The translations under genes were made by a program, and so were the position numbers. From Piper betle (lineage: Eukaryota > Streptophyta > Magnoliopsida > Piperales > Piperaceae): a stretch of 64,000 bases of DNA. Shown here piece by piece: positions 44,773 through 56,257 of this stretch; position 1 is the first letter of the stretch, and each line of letters begins with the position of its first letter. The stretch covers positions 46,193 through 110,192 of the forward strand of contig JAURVB010013808.1 of NCBI GenBank assembly GCA_033002965.1, written 5' to 3'. The notes below the pieces were generated by a model. The model saw only the letters and a list, made by a program, of their open reading frames with translations. It was not told the origin of the DNA and searched no databases.

Positions 44773-47721
44773 TGTAACACCCAAATCCGGTTCACACTCA
44801 TGAACCGAACCGGTATGTTACAGGCCCCGGTTAGGTCGGCTAACCCGAACCTTATTCATATGGATTCAATCTCGACATCTTAAGATGAAGATACAACTTT
44901 CAAGCATGGATGAATGCACTAACCCTAACATGATACTTCATGAATAACATGCAAATCAAAGTACACACGAAGACAATCCCGATAAAAATTAATAAAAATT
45001 TTAAAATATAACGGACAGAGTTTCCCCTAAAAATGCAATTAAGGGCCACCCTGTCAAATATACATATGCAAATATATATAAATAACCATATATCAAATAA
45101 TTTCATTCATACAAAATACAAAATCTAACATGTTGTAACTCATTTTGAAACTTGGGCCTCAACCCACTACGCTGCCATTGCACAATCTATTTATGTTCAC
45201 ATCATCTCATCATCTCTTAGTACTTAATTACATCATATCATCATATCTTAAGTATTTAATCACATCATATAATAATATCATAAACACAATGTAAACACTC
45301 TATTGACTGACATGTGTGTAAGCGACAACAGTGCTCCTCTGTCCAAACTGACTCCTCCAACTCGTAATTGTTACCATATATAGTATAAAAACACGTCAGT
45401 AACAAGTGTTACTGGTCCAGAAAATAAAATAACTATAACAAGCTGGCTATGAGAGCAAACTCTCATATGAAAGAAAACATCATATACTCCACGTGAACAC
45501 TCTGAAGGGCACTACTGAGGAGCCACTGGGCTGCAGACTCGGTAGCATCCCGAACTTACTGATCTGTTGCTGCTGATGCCGCTCTCGACATTTTCTTACT
45601 TCATTTTTCTGGTCTCAAATCCTAAGCCCTCTCCTTACCTCTATATTTCTCCTGACCTTGAGCACGAAGGCCGAGTACTCTCAGGCAGTCACCTTTAGTA
45701 CCCTTTGAACCACAAGTCTGGACATGTACTGTACTAAACAGTACCCGTAAACCTCCACGTTCTCTGGGTGTGAGGAACTCAAATGCGGAGTTGTCAGGAT
45801 CCCTTGGGAATGGAACAGTCTGCTGGCACTAATACAGAGTCCACTTTAACTGTCACGGCAGCCGCTCATGGTACGTGCAGTCGGTTTCTCCATCTCTCAT
45901 CTCACTGAAAATGCGAAAACTACATATATGTAGGGCTGGGTAAAGATTTATATAATAGGCCCGAAGGCAACTTGTGGTGGATCTTATTTTCGAAATCATC
46001 CTTGAGGGATCTCATCCTCGAGGGGTTATTAATCCGAAAAACTGTTCGGTTAAATGGCTCGAGTTAAGTGGGATCCGATAAAACGCCACTTAACGCGTCC
46101 TGTAGATAATAAAATAAACATACAATAGAAGAGCGTAAAACAGAGTCGAGTTCTAAACGGACCTGGTAGAAGCTCCAAGCGTGTCATCGCGCCTAGGCGG
46201 CGAGCTCCTATTTTGTACCTACACATCAAAACTAAATACTAACACCCACTAACTAAATGATGCATCAAACTCAATGAACATCACACACAATTCGATCATC
46301 AACATCTAGCAACACTTATAATAATAATAATTGTGAAATAAATTCTAAGTCATCCTATTCATACTAATTTTATACTATTTTTCTAAGTTACGTCATACTC
46401 GATTAGCATGCTCAAACTCGATTCACCTCATTAGATCACTTACTATTCATTCACAATTACTCAAATCATACAATCATCCCTTCACTCATAATTAAGCATT
46501 ACTCATAACAGTTAATCAAATCTAGCATACTGTGCTAACATTCATCAATTTTAAATCATCAAATTGGAGGTAATTATACCTCATGTCGTCGACGATCTGC
46601 GACGGTTAGGGTTTCGTCGTGCATCTCGGAGCTCGAATTCGACGCCCAACGGCGTCCGAAGTCGATCAGGTTCGACTGGATGAACTCGGAGGAAGATCCA
46701 CCAAATTCTTGCAAATCTGGTTTTCCGGCGGTTTTCAATGGTTTTCTGGCAGCTTCCGGCGGTTTTCTGGCGACAACTGCCGGCGGTGTCTACTGGCCGG
46801 AAAGTAGTCATATTGGGTACCATTGGAACCGGCTTGGCGAGCCCGACACATCCACGACGTCGACGTGGTCGGCCAAGGTGGTGGCTAGCTGGAAAATGGC
46901 TAAAACAAAGGCTGGCCGTGGTGGTGTGGAGATTCGGCTGGGATGGGCGGCGTTGGCGTCCATTCCAGTCGGGTAAGGTTGCTAGGGGGTTGAGGGTGTC
47001 GAGGCGGCCACCTGATCGTGGCGGCGACGGTCGCTGGTGGCGGAATCGGTAACACGACTGAAACGCAGCCGCGGAGATTCCGGCGTCTTGGCGACCTAGC
47101 AATGGTTGGGGCTGGTCAGGGCGGCACGGTGACACCATGGTGGGGCTAGGCGGCGACGCCTAGTGGCAAGGTGATGACGGCGCCAGCGGTGGTGGCACCA
47201 ACAGTGGGGGCAGCTAGGGTTTGGAAGGGGAAAGCGTCGGGGTGGTGAAGAAATGGTTGGGTGGCAAACTTGTAAATAAGACTTGACTCGTCTCCGACTC
47301 GAGTCAAGTATAATAACTAAGTCGTATTAAATCTAAAAAAATCATAAAAATAGGGAAAAATCCCATAAAAGTAAACAAACACTAAAACATCATAATGATA
47401 TGCTCTAGAACTATCAACCCATCCAAACTACTCGTAACGCATCCTAATGCGGTAAACGGCCTAAAACTAATTCTACGGTCCATTATGTATAAAAATAATA
47501 ATAAAAATAACTGGCATACTTTTATATATTCTGATAACTCATTCTGTTTTGCTTTATTCATGACGTTATCATCATATACTTGGCTACGCATGACCCTCAT
47601 AGCTCATAGACGCGACTGGCGTCGGCTTAGTACACGTGTTCTGAATCTGACTCGACTCAAGAAAACGGTCGAACCGATCAGTTCTAAATATAAAAATCTG
47701 ACTCGAGTCATAGGTTTTACA
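44773..47721 (-). mobile_element. Family-2 solo LTR, minus orientation
   Basis: A complete 2949-bp LTR read on the minus strand (TGTAAAACC at 47721, GGGTGTTACA at 44773), with no internal region. It has a perfect target duplication AGGGA at 44768-44772 and 47722-47726. The GC-rich block (about 46575-47250) and palindromic module (about 47281-47308) lie where expected. Frames on both strands in the GC block match those of the other copies and are not genes. Confidence 0.95.
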
Positions 47722-47726
47722 AGGGA

Positions 47727-48437
47727 TATGTTCAAATAACTTGATATCCGCATATTGATTAGAATCTAACCCGTTTATCTATGATCCAAAACTATTTGAC
47801 ATTATATTAGGTTTCAAATTTTTTAAATATACAATATATTTAAAAATATTCGGATTAGATATAGATCTAGGTAATCTGACCTGTATCCATTTCGAATGAG
47901 GGATATTTTATAAAATTGTACTTCAAAATTTATAAAAATAATATTTATATTATTTCCAATTTATTTTAATATTAAAATTTATATTATTTTATTAAAATTG
48001 GTCTGATTAATGCTATGGTGATTTGGGTCGGATACAAATATGATAAATAAAATATATACAATCTTCACATTCGAGATTGGATTATTATATCCAGATTTTA
48101 TTCGGATATGGCCATATCTGACACAAATCTATCTTTATGGGGAGGAATCTGTAATGTCCCTTACCTATAGTAAATAAAGAAAATGAAAATAAAACATTTT
48201 TTTATTAATTAATCATTATCAAGGATAAGGTACTTCTAGTCTAATTAGAATGAAATGCGATAGAAATAAATTTGTTAAAGAATAAAATTTTTGAAAAAGT
48301 AATTTTAATAAAAATACATGTCAGTTCTATCTAAATTATGGAATCAAAATGCAATTTTGAAACATACTCATGTAACCAAAAGCAGCAGAAGATTAAAAGC
48401 TAGCTCTTGTAGGGCTTTTAAAAGAAACTTATAATAA
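47727..48437. other. AT-rich intergenic sequence, nothing recognised
   Basis: No supported frame. 47780-48130 has repeated 'ggat.tag.tat..at' words but no clear unit. Confidence 0.5.
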
Positions 48438-48530
48438 GTGTCTCTTAATCATAAAGTTAACAGTAGGTGTCTTTTAATAAAATGAAGTTAACAATAGGTG
48501 TCTCTTAATTAAAAAGTTAGAAATAAGGCT
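48438..48530. repeat. Short tandem repeat, about 31-bp unit, three copies
   Basis: 'ggtgtctcttaat..aaagttaacaata' recurs three times with small changes. Confidence 0.75.
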
Positions 48531-48563
48531 TTTCAATTGACAAACTCCCTTTGAATCAGATTG

Positions 48564-48629
48564 CACCCACTTGGACCAAATCTCATAAGATCCCCACTTG
48601 GACCAAATGTCATAAGATCGTAACTTGGT
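48564..48629. repeat. Short tandem repeat, about 28-bp unit, two copies
   Basis: 'ccacttggaccaaat.tcataagatc' occurs twice in succession. Confidence 0.85.
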
Positions 48630-48640
48630 CTGACACCCAC

Positions 48641-48760
48641 TCTTGAGCACTGATACCATTATTGGGCCGTTTCACACCACTTTTGAGCACTGATACCACT
48701 ATTCGGTCCTTTCATACTACTCTTGAGCACTAATACCACTATTGAGCCATTTCGGCCTTC
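48641..48760. repeat. Tandem repeat, 40-bp unit, three copies
   Basis: Units start at 48641, 48681 and 48721 ('tcttgagcactgataccact', then 'att.gg.c.tttca'). The phase is exact. It is part of a plant repeat type in which 'gcactgatacca' precedes a dispersed unit. Confidence 0.9.
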
Positions 48761-48869
48761 AAAAAGGACTTACAATAGGTGTTACAAACCTATCTTAATT
48801 AAAAAATTAATTTAATGAATAAGGTTTCCTATTAGCCTATATACAACTCACTAACACTCTTTATGACCT

Positions 48870-49298
48870 ATGTGGGATAAACCCAACAGCCCTATCATGC
48901 AAACAAAATATCATTATGCAAAAGTAGTGATGTCTTGTAGGAGTACTCAAAGATGGGTAGATTATCAAAGAAACCATTCTGGGGAAATGACGCGAAAATA
49001 CAGGAAAAGTCTGATAATGTGGCATTGCTTGAATCAATGGATGCTTAGGCATCTACCCAACTTGCTAGTTAGGAAGGATGGAGAAGATGGAGAAATGGAA
49101 TTTGATCAGAAGAAGCATCCCCACATACATATCTTATCCTTCCCTCTTCCACTAAAATTCGCCCAATTACAAATGTATTTTGTCTTCCCTATTGTGGTCA
49201 TTCACGGAAATGGTTCATCTAATAAAAAGCGGAGAAAGAGGTTGTCAATAGGGTTCGCTCTCGCAGCTATAGGTAGAGGTTTCTATTCCTACAATTAA
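48870..49298 (+). CDS. Unidentified 142-codon open frame
   Basis: Starts ATGTGGGATAAACCC and ends at a stop at 49296-49298. The N-terminal part is polar. The C-terminal part has a hydrophobic stretch (about 97-110) and a basic patch (NKKRRKR, about 117-123). No domain recognised. The start overlaps a phrase ('atgtgggataaaccc') common in dispersed plant repeats, so the beginning may be chance. It could be a decayed exon, a repeat, or a spurious frame. Promoter and splice sites are not evident. Confidence 0.2.
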   Translation: MWDKPNSPIMQTKYHYAKVVMSCRSTQRWVDYQRNHSGEMTRKYRKSLIMWHCLNQWMLRHLPNLLVRKDGEDGEMEFDQKKHPHIHILSFPLPLKFAQLQMYFVFPIVVIHGNGSSNKKRRKRLSIGFALAAIGRGFYSYN

Positions 49299-49507
49299 GT
49301 CCAATATGTGGCACAATCAATGCATGGAAAGGTGGGGGGCAGTGTATATGTAATGTAAGGGCCGCTAGTGGCTGGTGTCGTTCGCTGTCATGTGTACTCT
49401 GAACATTGACCAGCTTTCTGTCTCAGCTACTGGTGTCTTTTTGTGGAGGTCGTTCACTTGATCTTTTCCAATTACGGAATGGAATATCTTATCGTGTGTC
49501 TCATACC

Positions 49508-49628
49508 CTTCAATTATGCACAAGCAACTTTTCATCCCTTGGAAAAAAACTTTTCTTCGGTTTGGCTCTTTGACCCTAATTGAAGTGCAATTTTGTTTTC
49601 TGGAAACTTGTATGTGCTTTAGTGTCGT
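49508..49628. repeat. Diverged direct repeat, left copy
   Basis: 'caattatgcacaagcaa' through 'ctggaaacttgtatgtgctt' recurs at 50225-50350 in the same order. The Helitron-like element lies between the copies. Confidence 0.85.
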
Positions 49629-49640
49629 TTGCTGTTTTAA

Positions 49641-50195
49641 CTAGCTAAAATACCCGCGTAATGAGCACATATAATAATAATAATTATAAAGATACAATAA
49701 AAAAATCAGACAATCATCTTCGTTGAAAAACATTTGTTAATGGATGGCCATTGAGGTTTGAAAATAATAAAAAATGATAATAATAAAATAAAAATCTAAC
49801 ACATGATTAAATAAAAATAATTTAATAACAAAAATATGCAAAAAATAAAAGAATGCAGTTATTTTTTAACTATAATAAGAACAAATATAAAAAAATGATT
49901 TATAGGAAATTTTTTTAGTAAAAGATTCAAAATTTATAAGAAAATTTACTAATGGAAAAAGATACAACACTATAATAAATCCCGTTAATTTTAATAATTA
50001 CATTCGAAAGAATGCACCTTTTTATAATGAGGTACATCCCAGCACCTTTTATAAAGGAAACACGCTTTTACAAGGATTTACATCCGGTAAGAGGGAACCT
50101 TTTTAAAGAATTGTACCTGATTTGAAGAAAGGAGGGAAAAGACTCCTTTGAGCAAATCCAAGAATTCCTTCTCTATTATATTTAAGTATTAGGTA
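49641..50195 (-). mobile_element. Helitron-like non-autonomous element
   Basis: On the minus strand the end at 49641 reads GCGGGTATTTTAGCTAG followed by T, matching the CTAG terminus next to T that rolling-circle Helitrons use, just after a GC-containing potential stem. The other end (about 50165-50195, minus strand 'TAATACTTAAATATAATAG') resembles common plant Helitron 5' starts, though the exact TC dinucleotide was not fixed. The interior is AT-rich with no Rep/helicase frame. Class call by end motifs only. Confidence 0.45.
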
Positions 50196-50224
50196 TATCT
50201 TATTATATTTTATCTCATTCTCTT

Positions 50225-50350
50225 GAATTATGCACAAGCAATTGCAATCCATTGGCTTGGGACAAAAAATAAAATTTCCTCAGTTGGGCTATTTGTCAAC
50301 CCTCATCGAAGTAAAATTTTGTATTCAGGAAACTTGTATGTGCTTTAGTG
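50225..50350. repeat. Diverged direct repeat, right copy
   Basis: Partner of 49508-49628, sharing 'aattatgcacaagcaa', 'ttgggct.tttg' and 'aaacttgtatgtgctttagtg'. Confidence 0.85.
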
Positions 50351-51244
50351 GTGTAACTCTCTACTTGTCCTCTCCCTACCTAAGTGGGCTCATTGGATAG
50401 AAAACTTTGAATTTGCTTTTAATATATGGTAAGTGGCTTGAGTAAGAAGGATGAAATGAACGCTAATTCAAAAGTCAGAAGGTTTATAAAAGAAGAATCT
50501 CTCCAACACTCGTATTTGATTTGATGTTAAATCTGGTTCAGTGAACACAACATACAAGGAAATTTATATGAATTATATGTCTGGAATGGCTAACTTTGTT
50601 TGCTGTATATATCAATGACAAAAAGAATGAAAATTATAAATTTGAATGCTATATCTAGGGCCACAAGCAATCATAGACACAATAAAATTTTATGTTTATG
50701 ATGCCATAATTTGAAAAGAGCCGTGCATCAAATGAGGAACCTAGTATGTGCTTCAAATATTTAATAGATTATTTTTAGATCTCTCTCTCTCTATATATAT
50801 ATATGATGTATTGAATAAAATCTTCTTTCTATTAGAGATTTTATTTCCCATTCCATATGTATGCAAAGGTGAAGCTGAATTACACGTGGTATTAGAACTC
50901 AGCGTAATCGTTTAAAGACGACATTTAGAGTGGCAGATCTTACCCATGGTGTAGTTGCTAAAAGATCTTGTGTTGCGTAAGAGGTGGGGGTTCAATGGAG
51001 CCACATGGGAGTGATTATGTATGTATTGGGTGAGTGGGTTGGTGTGGGTGTGAGCATTAGATTCGGGATTGCATTTAAAAATGAAAAAAATCTTGGAGCG
51101 GCAATGATCCAATCAGGAAGCACAGATCGTACTGAAAATTTTATTACTGCTGTCATACTTTGGACCACCATCTATCACACGTGTCAAAGAGCGCCATGGC
51201 TATGATAGTGGCAACGGGGCCGTTGAGATTTTAATATTTTATAA
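50351..51244. other. Intergenic sequence, no supported gene
   Basis: Short frames on both strands near 50912-51205 lack known domains. A CT/TA-rich microsatellite lies at 50781-50803. Confidence 0.5.
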
Positions 51245-51275
51245 GGTAAGATTTCATATATTAATATATAAATGA

Positions 51276-51317
<42 letters not shown>

Positions 51318-52150
51318 CTAACGTTCAAAGGGATGATTTATGTCGATCATGTTATACTTGGCTCGCTCGTTATAGTTAATGCAAGAGTTAATCGGGACCA
51401 TATTAAATAGTAAGCTAAATTAGGGACATGGGCTTGGCTGTTGGCAAAGGACTAACTAGGATGTGGGCCAAACCGTTGATTGTGGGTTACGTATAAGAAT
51501 TTTAAAGACGGAATTTTCTAAGTTGGGTTGAGATTATAACTCTAAAGTTAGTTCAGCATCTAATACTTTATAGGGTAAGATCTAGTATGTTAGTGGGGGA
51601 TGTGCATATTGATATTCAATTTGGTTAAATAATGGTTGAAGAGATGACTTAAGCCCTTCACACTTGGATTTGGTTGTTATATTCATTGTAATATCTTCTT
51701 AGTCCCATGAATAATACCTATTGTGGTAAAATCTAGTATATTAGTAGGGATATATTTATTGATCTTCAACTTGGTTAACGAACTATTAAAGGGATAATTA
51801 AGGACCATCATATTTCACTTGCATTGGGTCATTACCGTTCGTAGTAGTGCCAACCTGGGACCATATTGGATAGTGGGTTTGACTTGAACGTGAGCTAGAT
51901 TGTTGGCCGCGACCCAAGTAGGATGTAGTCTAAGACACTAGCAATGGGTTAAGTGAAAGAATTATGGGGATAAAATTTTCAAAGGTGGGTGGATTATAAT
52001 AACCGTTAATCTAGTCTCACATTCACTACCTCCCGGGTAAGATCTAGTACATTAGTGAAGATGTCCTTATTAATTTTTAGCTTGGTTAACCAAATATTAA
52101 AAGGGTGACTCAGGTCCATCACGTTACAATTGGGTTGGATCATTACAGGC
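51245..52150. repeat. Degenerate tandem array, about 310-330 bp unit with one short copy
   Basis: The phrase 'ggtaagatctagtatattag' starts near 51245, 51574, 51725 and 52036, spaced 329, 151 and 311 bp. Each is followed by 'ttgat.ttcaacttggttaac', 'aaagggat.a' and, in the long units, 'gggaccatatt.gatagt'. The 151-bp unit is internally deleted. A TA microsatellite (about 51278-51312) sits in the first unit. Confidence 0.75.
51278..51312. repeat. TA microsatellite
   Basis: About 17 TA units inside the first unit of the degenerate array. Confidence 0.95.
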
Positions 52151-52870
52151 ATCCTGGTGAGATCCACATCTTCTTTTGTAAGGCTTCACCACATCTTCTT
52201 TTGTAAGGCACATGGTATGGTTGCTTACGGACAATCTAGTTCATGAGATTGTTGGGCTGTTATATACATTAAATTATCATTCTTTCTCCATCTTAAAAGA
52301 TGTCATTGCTAATAAAACTTCAACAATGACTCCACTCCATATTGTTTTTCCTGCAAACATTGTCCCACACAAATTGTACAACCCCGACTTCATTCTAGGT
52401 TTTTATCACTTGTTGCTTTGCCTGGTTTGAGCTAGCCTTGATTTGATTCAAGTCAATTTAACTTTTAGACTATGAAAATTGGTCGTATAACCATGTTATG
52501 GAGGGTGAGTATATCCCAATGTACAGATGATAGCCTCAGTTATACTATAACAGAGAATGAATTATTAGTTTATACTCGAGGTATATGAGTTCCATATAGA
52601 GATAGCATAGAGTTTTAGGGTTGAATTTAGGTTGTTTGTTGCATTTATTATCTGTTTGGGATTCATGGTACCTCTTTTGTATGCATGTTATGGCTATCGG
52701 AGTATCAGGTAGTTCCACTAGGCTCTACTTTGATTTGAGTTTCAGATTTTCACTGATTTGACAATAAGCGTTCGAGGCCCATTTAGGTTCATCGCCTCGA
52801 TTTTATTTCTAGAGTTTATGTTTGCCTCTAAGTCAGTTTTGACGTTTAACAGAGTTGATTCGAGCTTTCC

Positions 52871-52908
<38 letters not shown>

Positions 52909-54045
52909 GTGGACCCCACTAGGTCTACAGTTATTTGTGAATGAGGTGTCCCCATGTGGGTAGTTCACATCTCACCACATCTATTAGGTCCGTGCTTTAA
53001 TGACTATCACCCTAGACTCTATTTTAAGCTTTGGAAAGGAATGCTACAAGGTAATGGAATGCTCATAGATATGGACATTGGAAGGATATGCTACAAAGTC
53101 ATGGAATTAGTATAGATATAATTTCGTTATGATACATTTCAGATGTGTAGAGGACATTAAGATCTTTCTAGCATTTTAGAAAACTCTCAAATTGGAGTTC
53201 TCTACTAGAAGTTATGGCACTTGAAATTTTGCATTTATCTCAGATGAAAGTTCCACAAATCAATTAGCATCCGAAGGGACGATCAGAAATAGACAAAAGT
53301 GTAATAGTTGGTGTTTAGCTAGGAATTAGAACATTGATCGGTACCCGATTGTTTTTCACATGAAAAAATTACTACAAGTTACAAAGTGGAAAAATCATAT
53401 CTCCCGAATTACTAGGAGTTTTGCACTGAAATTTGGAGGGTGGTTAGAGACATCTTGAAGTTTATTAAAAAAATCATATAATTTGGAGCTCTAAAGTCTG
53501 AGGTTTGAGCTTTTAAACGTGGACAAAAATTACAGTTCTACCTGTGATCGGCAAGAAATAGCCTGTAATGTCACTTGTGGACAAAAATTCAAGTTTGTAA
53601 CTTGTAGTCTATAATATCAAGTCATTCGGCAAGTTTATTTCTTTATCACTCAAATCCACTTGTGAGAGAGTCAAAACTCAAGTTTTTAAATGCCACACAA
53701 TTCTATGATGTGCCAAAATCTTCTGGGCTATAAATATGGCTGTTGGGGACCATTTAAAGAAAGAGAAAGTGATGTTTAGTGAGTTGCAAGCGTTGAGTGT
53801 GTGATTTGGGATCAAATAACCTATAATGTCACTTGGGCTTAAGAAATTAATGAAGTCACTTATAAAGATCATTGTTTTCTGATACAATTGATCTAGTAAC
53901 ACCTTATGTATGGTGCGTGCGTGATTTATAAACTCCAAAGATGTTTGGAGTGTTTTTTGGGTACCTTGACCAATCGTTGGAGATATGGAGATGCTGTTTT
54001 GAGCTTTGTTTAGCATTATTGGTATTGCTCCAAGTTATTAGAGTG
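52151..54045. other. Intergenic sequence, no supported gene
   Basis: Contains a TA/CA microsatellite at 52870-52906 and scattered short frames without recognisable domains (for example 53678-54016 minus). Part may belong to the copia LTR region downstream. Confidence 0.5.
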
Positions 54046-54049
54046 TGTT

Positions 54050-54615
54050 GCTAGCTGCCTAGGTCTGGTGGAGAACTTGTGAGGGAGTAATGTGTTTGTT
54101 TCTTCAGTTCGGTAGAGAGCTTGTAGATGAACAAGTGTTGCTTGTAGGTGTACAAGTATTTAACATAGAAAAACTAAAAGACCTACCCAATTAAAGGACA
54201 TGGTGGAATAGGAGAGAGCTTGTGTGCATTGTGTTTGATTGCTTGTAGGTGTATAAGTATTTGACATAGTGAAAGCTAGAAGACCTTCCCAATTAAAGGA
54301 CATGGTGAGATAGGAGAGAGGAGTAGGAGTTCCAAACCTACTTTAAAAGTCCTTGTGTTCATTGTGTTCGATTCTTATTTCCTTTCTCTCTTTATTTGGC
54401 TATTTGCTTTAGTTGGTTAAATTGTACTTTCTAAGTGTTTGATCATATTCCCCACACAAAGCACTTGTGTTTAACAAGTTTTCTTTAGTGGTTTGAGTTA
54501 GTTATTCAATTCAAAGTTATTAATTTGTATGATTTAATATCATTTTCCAACACTTTTGAAGGTTTTCGAATTGAGATTGTCATTATACATATTGCACAAT
54601 ACATGTTTGTTTAAA
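54050..54615 (+). repeat. Copia-type LTR segment, left copy
   Basis: Aligns with 55550-56120 about 1.5 kb away: 'ttgcttgtaggtg.acaagt', 'cctaccaa/caat.aaaggac', 'aaagcacttgtgttt.acaa' and 'tttagtggtttg'. Within this copy the 'cttgtaggtgtacaagtattt' block is itself duplicated (54145 and 54241). Because the right copy is followed by a primer site and gag, these look like LTR sequences. The left copy may be a remnant of an earlier insertion. Confidence 0.65.
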
Positions 54616-55549
54616 TTTTGCATAGATTAAATTGTCCATCATTCCCTGATCTATTCATAGTCCTGTTGGACACAATGATTTTGAGAATGGAACACTCAAA
54701 GGATATTCAAAGGCACATTCATAATCTTGAGGATAAGTCTCAAAAGATTGAAGAACAAAAGTCTCGCCTACATAGTTCGAAAGATCGATTGGCTACTGAT
54801 CATTAAGGACTCAAGGGAATTAAGTGTTTGACATGTGTTTGGAAGATTAATCGGCCACCAATCATGTTAAATTAGGATTTTCATCAAAGCAATCATTGAT
54901 CAAAGGGGAGCTCAACAACATGGACAATATCACTCAAGGACTTTGGGAAAGTCGTCTGATGATTGATTGGTTATTGGATTTGGATGTCTTTAGAATGATC
55001 GGCAGGACATTTGATTGTCAACAATTTGCTCAAATCAAATGTGACCATTTGCCAAAATCAAGTAAAGTCAAATCTTGCTTTTTCAAATTAATGGGTGAGA
55101 TGGATTTGGTATTAAATAAGAGACTTTTGAGAAGGTTTGAAGAGAATGAGGTTGTTATTTAAAAGAGCTTGGTGATTGAAATTATGGATCAAGTGTGCTA
55201 GTGCTTAGAGATTGGCATTTATGTTTACAACCACTTTGAGAGTTCTTGATTATAAAAAGATCAAAGTTATGATCTTTGTAAGGAAATCTTGTAAACTCCA
55301 TGGGTGTTTGAAGTGTGTGTAAACTGTAACGACCCAGCCCAAAGTGCAACGTAATGGGCTAAGTCATTTCTTTAAAATGGGTACCCCGGAAGTTAAAGAT
55401 CTATAGTCCATTCCCACTTATAAACAGGATCTTCTCCCAGTAGGTATTAGATGTGGGACTAAGTTGAGGGATCTCACATAAACCTTCATTGATTGGCGTG
55501 GATTGTGTTGGAGGTGGCTGACGCTACTCAAGGTGTTGAACGGTGGCTC
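54616..55549 (+). other. Sequence between the two LTR segments, no gene recognised
   Basis: Two short plus-strand frames (54618-54806, lysine and glutamate rich, coiled-coil-like; 54896-55162) show no domain I recognise. Near 55326 a phrase 'tgtaacgacccagcccaaag' occurs that is typical of LTR edges in other plant elements, but I cannot fix a boundary. Confidence 0.4.
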
Positions 55550-56194
55550 TTGGTGTAGGAGTGGTGCTAGATATCTTCAGCTTGGTGGAGAGCATGTAGA
55601 GTTTAGTGTGCTTGTTGCCTGGGTTGGGAGCTTGTAGAATAATAATTGTTGCTTGTAGGTGCACAAGTGTTTGCCATAGTGAAACTAATAAACCTACCAA
55701 ATCAAAGGACTTAGAATGATAGGAAAGAAGAGTAGGAGTTTTAAACTTCTATAAAAACTCATTGTGTCTATATTTAATTTCTTTTCCCTACACTTTTTGC
55801 TTTATTAATTGCTTTCGTTACTTGATATTTCGTGAAAATTTTAAGTGATTAATTATTTACCTCATATAAAGCACTTGTGTTTGACAAATTTACTTTAGTG
55901 GTTTGTGTGAGATATTCAGTTTTGACTTATTCACTTGTTTGGCTTGATTGTGTTCACCAACACTTGTGAATAATTTTGAATTGAATTCAATATTGTCCAC
56001 TATTTTCGCCAACACTTGTGAATGGTTTTGAATTGAATTCAATATTGTCCATTGTTGTTCATTACTTGTTTGATTAAATTCTACACATAAAACATGTTAT
56101 TTGTCCCGATTAATTGGGTCCTAGGTTATGTGTGCATGCTAATTTGTGTGTTTTAGTGTTGTTTTGATTATTCATTGTCCACATTAGGACTACA
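55550..56194 (+). repeat. Copia-type 5' LTR (right copy), left edge uncertain
   Basis: Ends GGACTACA at 56194, four bases before a primer site. It aligns with 54050-54615 over most of its length. It contains a tandem duplication of about 52 bp ('ccaacacttgtgaat' at 55957 and 56009). The true 5' edge could lie further left, up to about 55327. Confidence 0.6.
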
Positions 56195-56198
56195 AAAG

Positions 56199-56210
56199 TG
56201 GTATGAGAGC
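56199..56210 (+). promoter_or_regulatory. Primer-binding site, tRNA-iMet type (one mismatch)
   Basis: TGGTATGAGAGC against the consensus TGGTATCAGAGC. It sits four bases after the LTR end and about 50 bases before gag, the usual spacing in copia elements. Confidence 0.8.
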
Positions 56211-56257
56211 TTCGGTTATATAATTTCAAGTTTCAACTAGGCTTCGGCAAAGGAACA

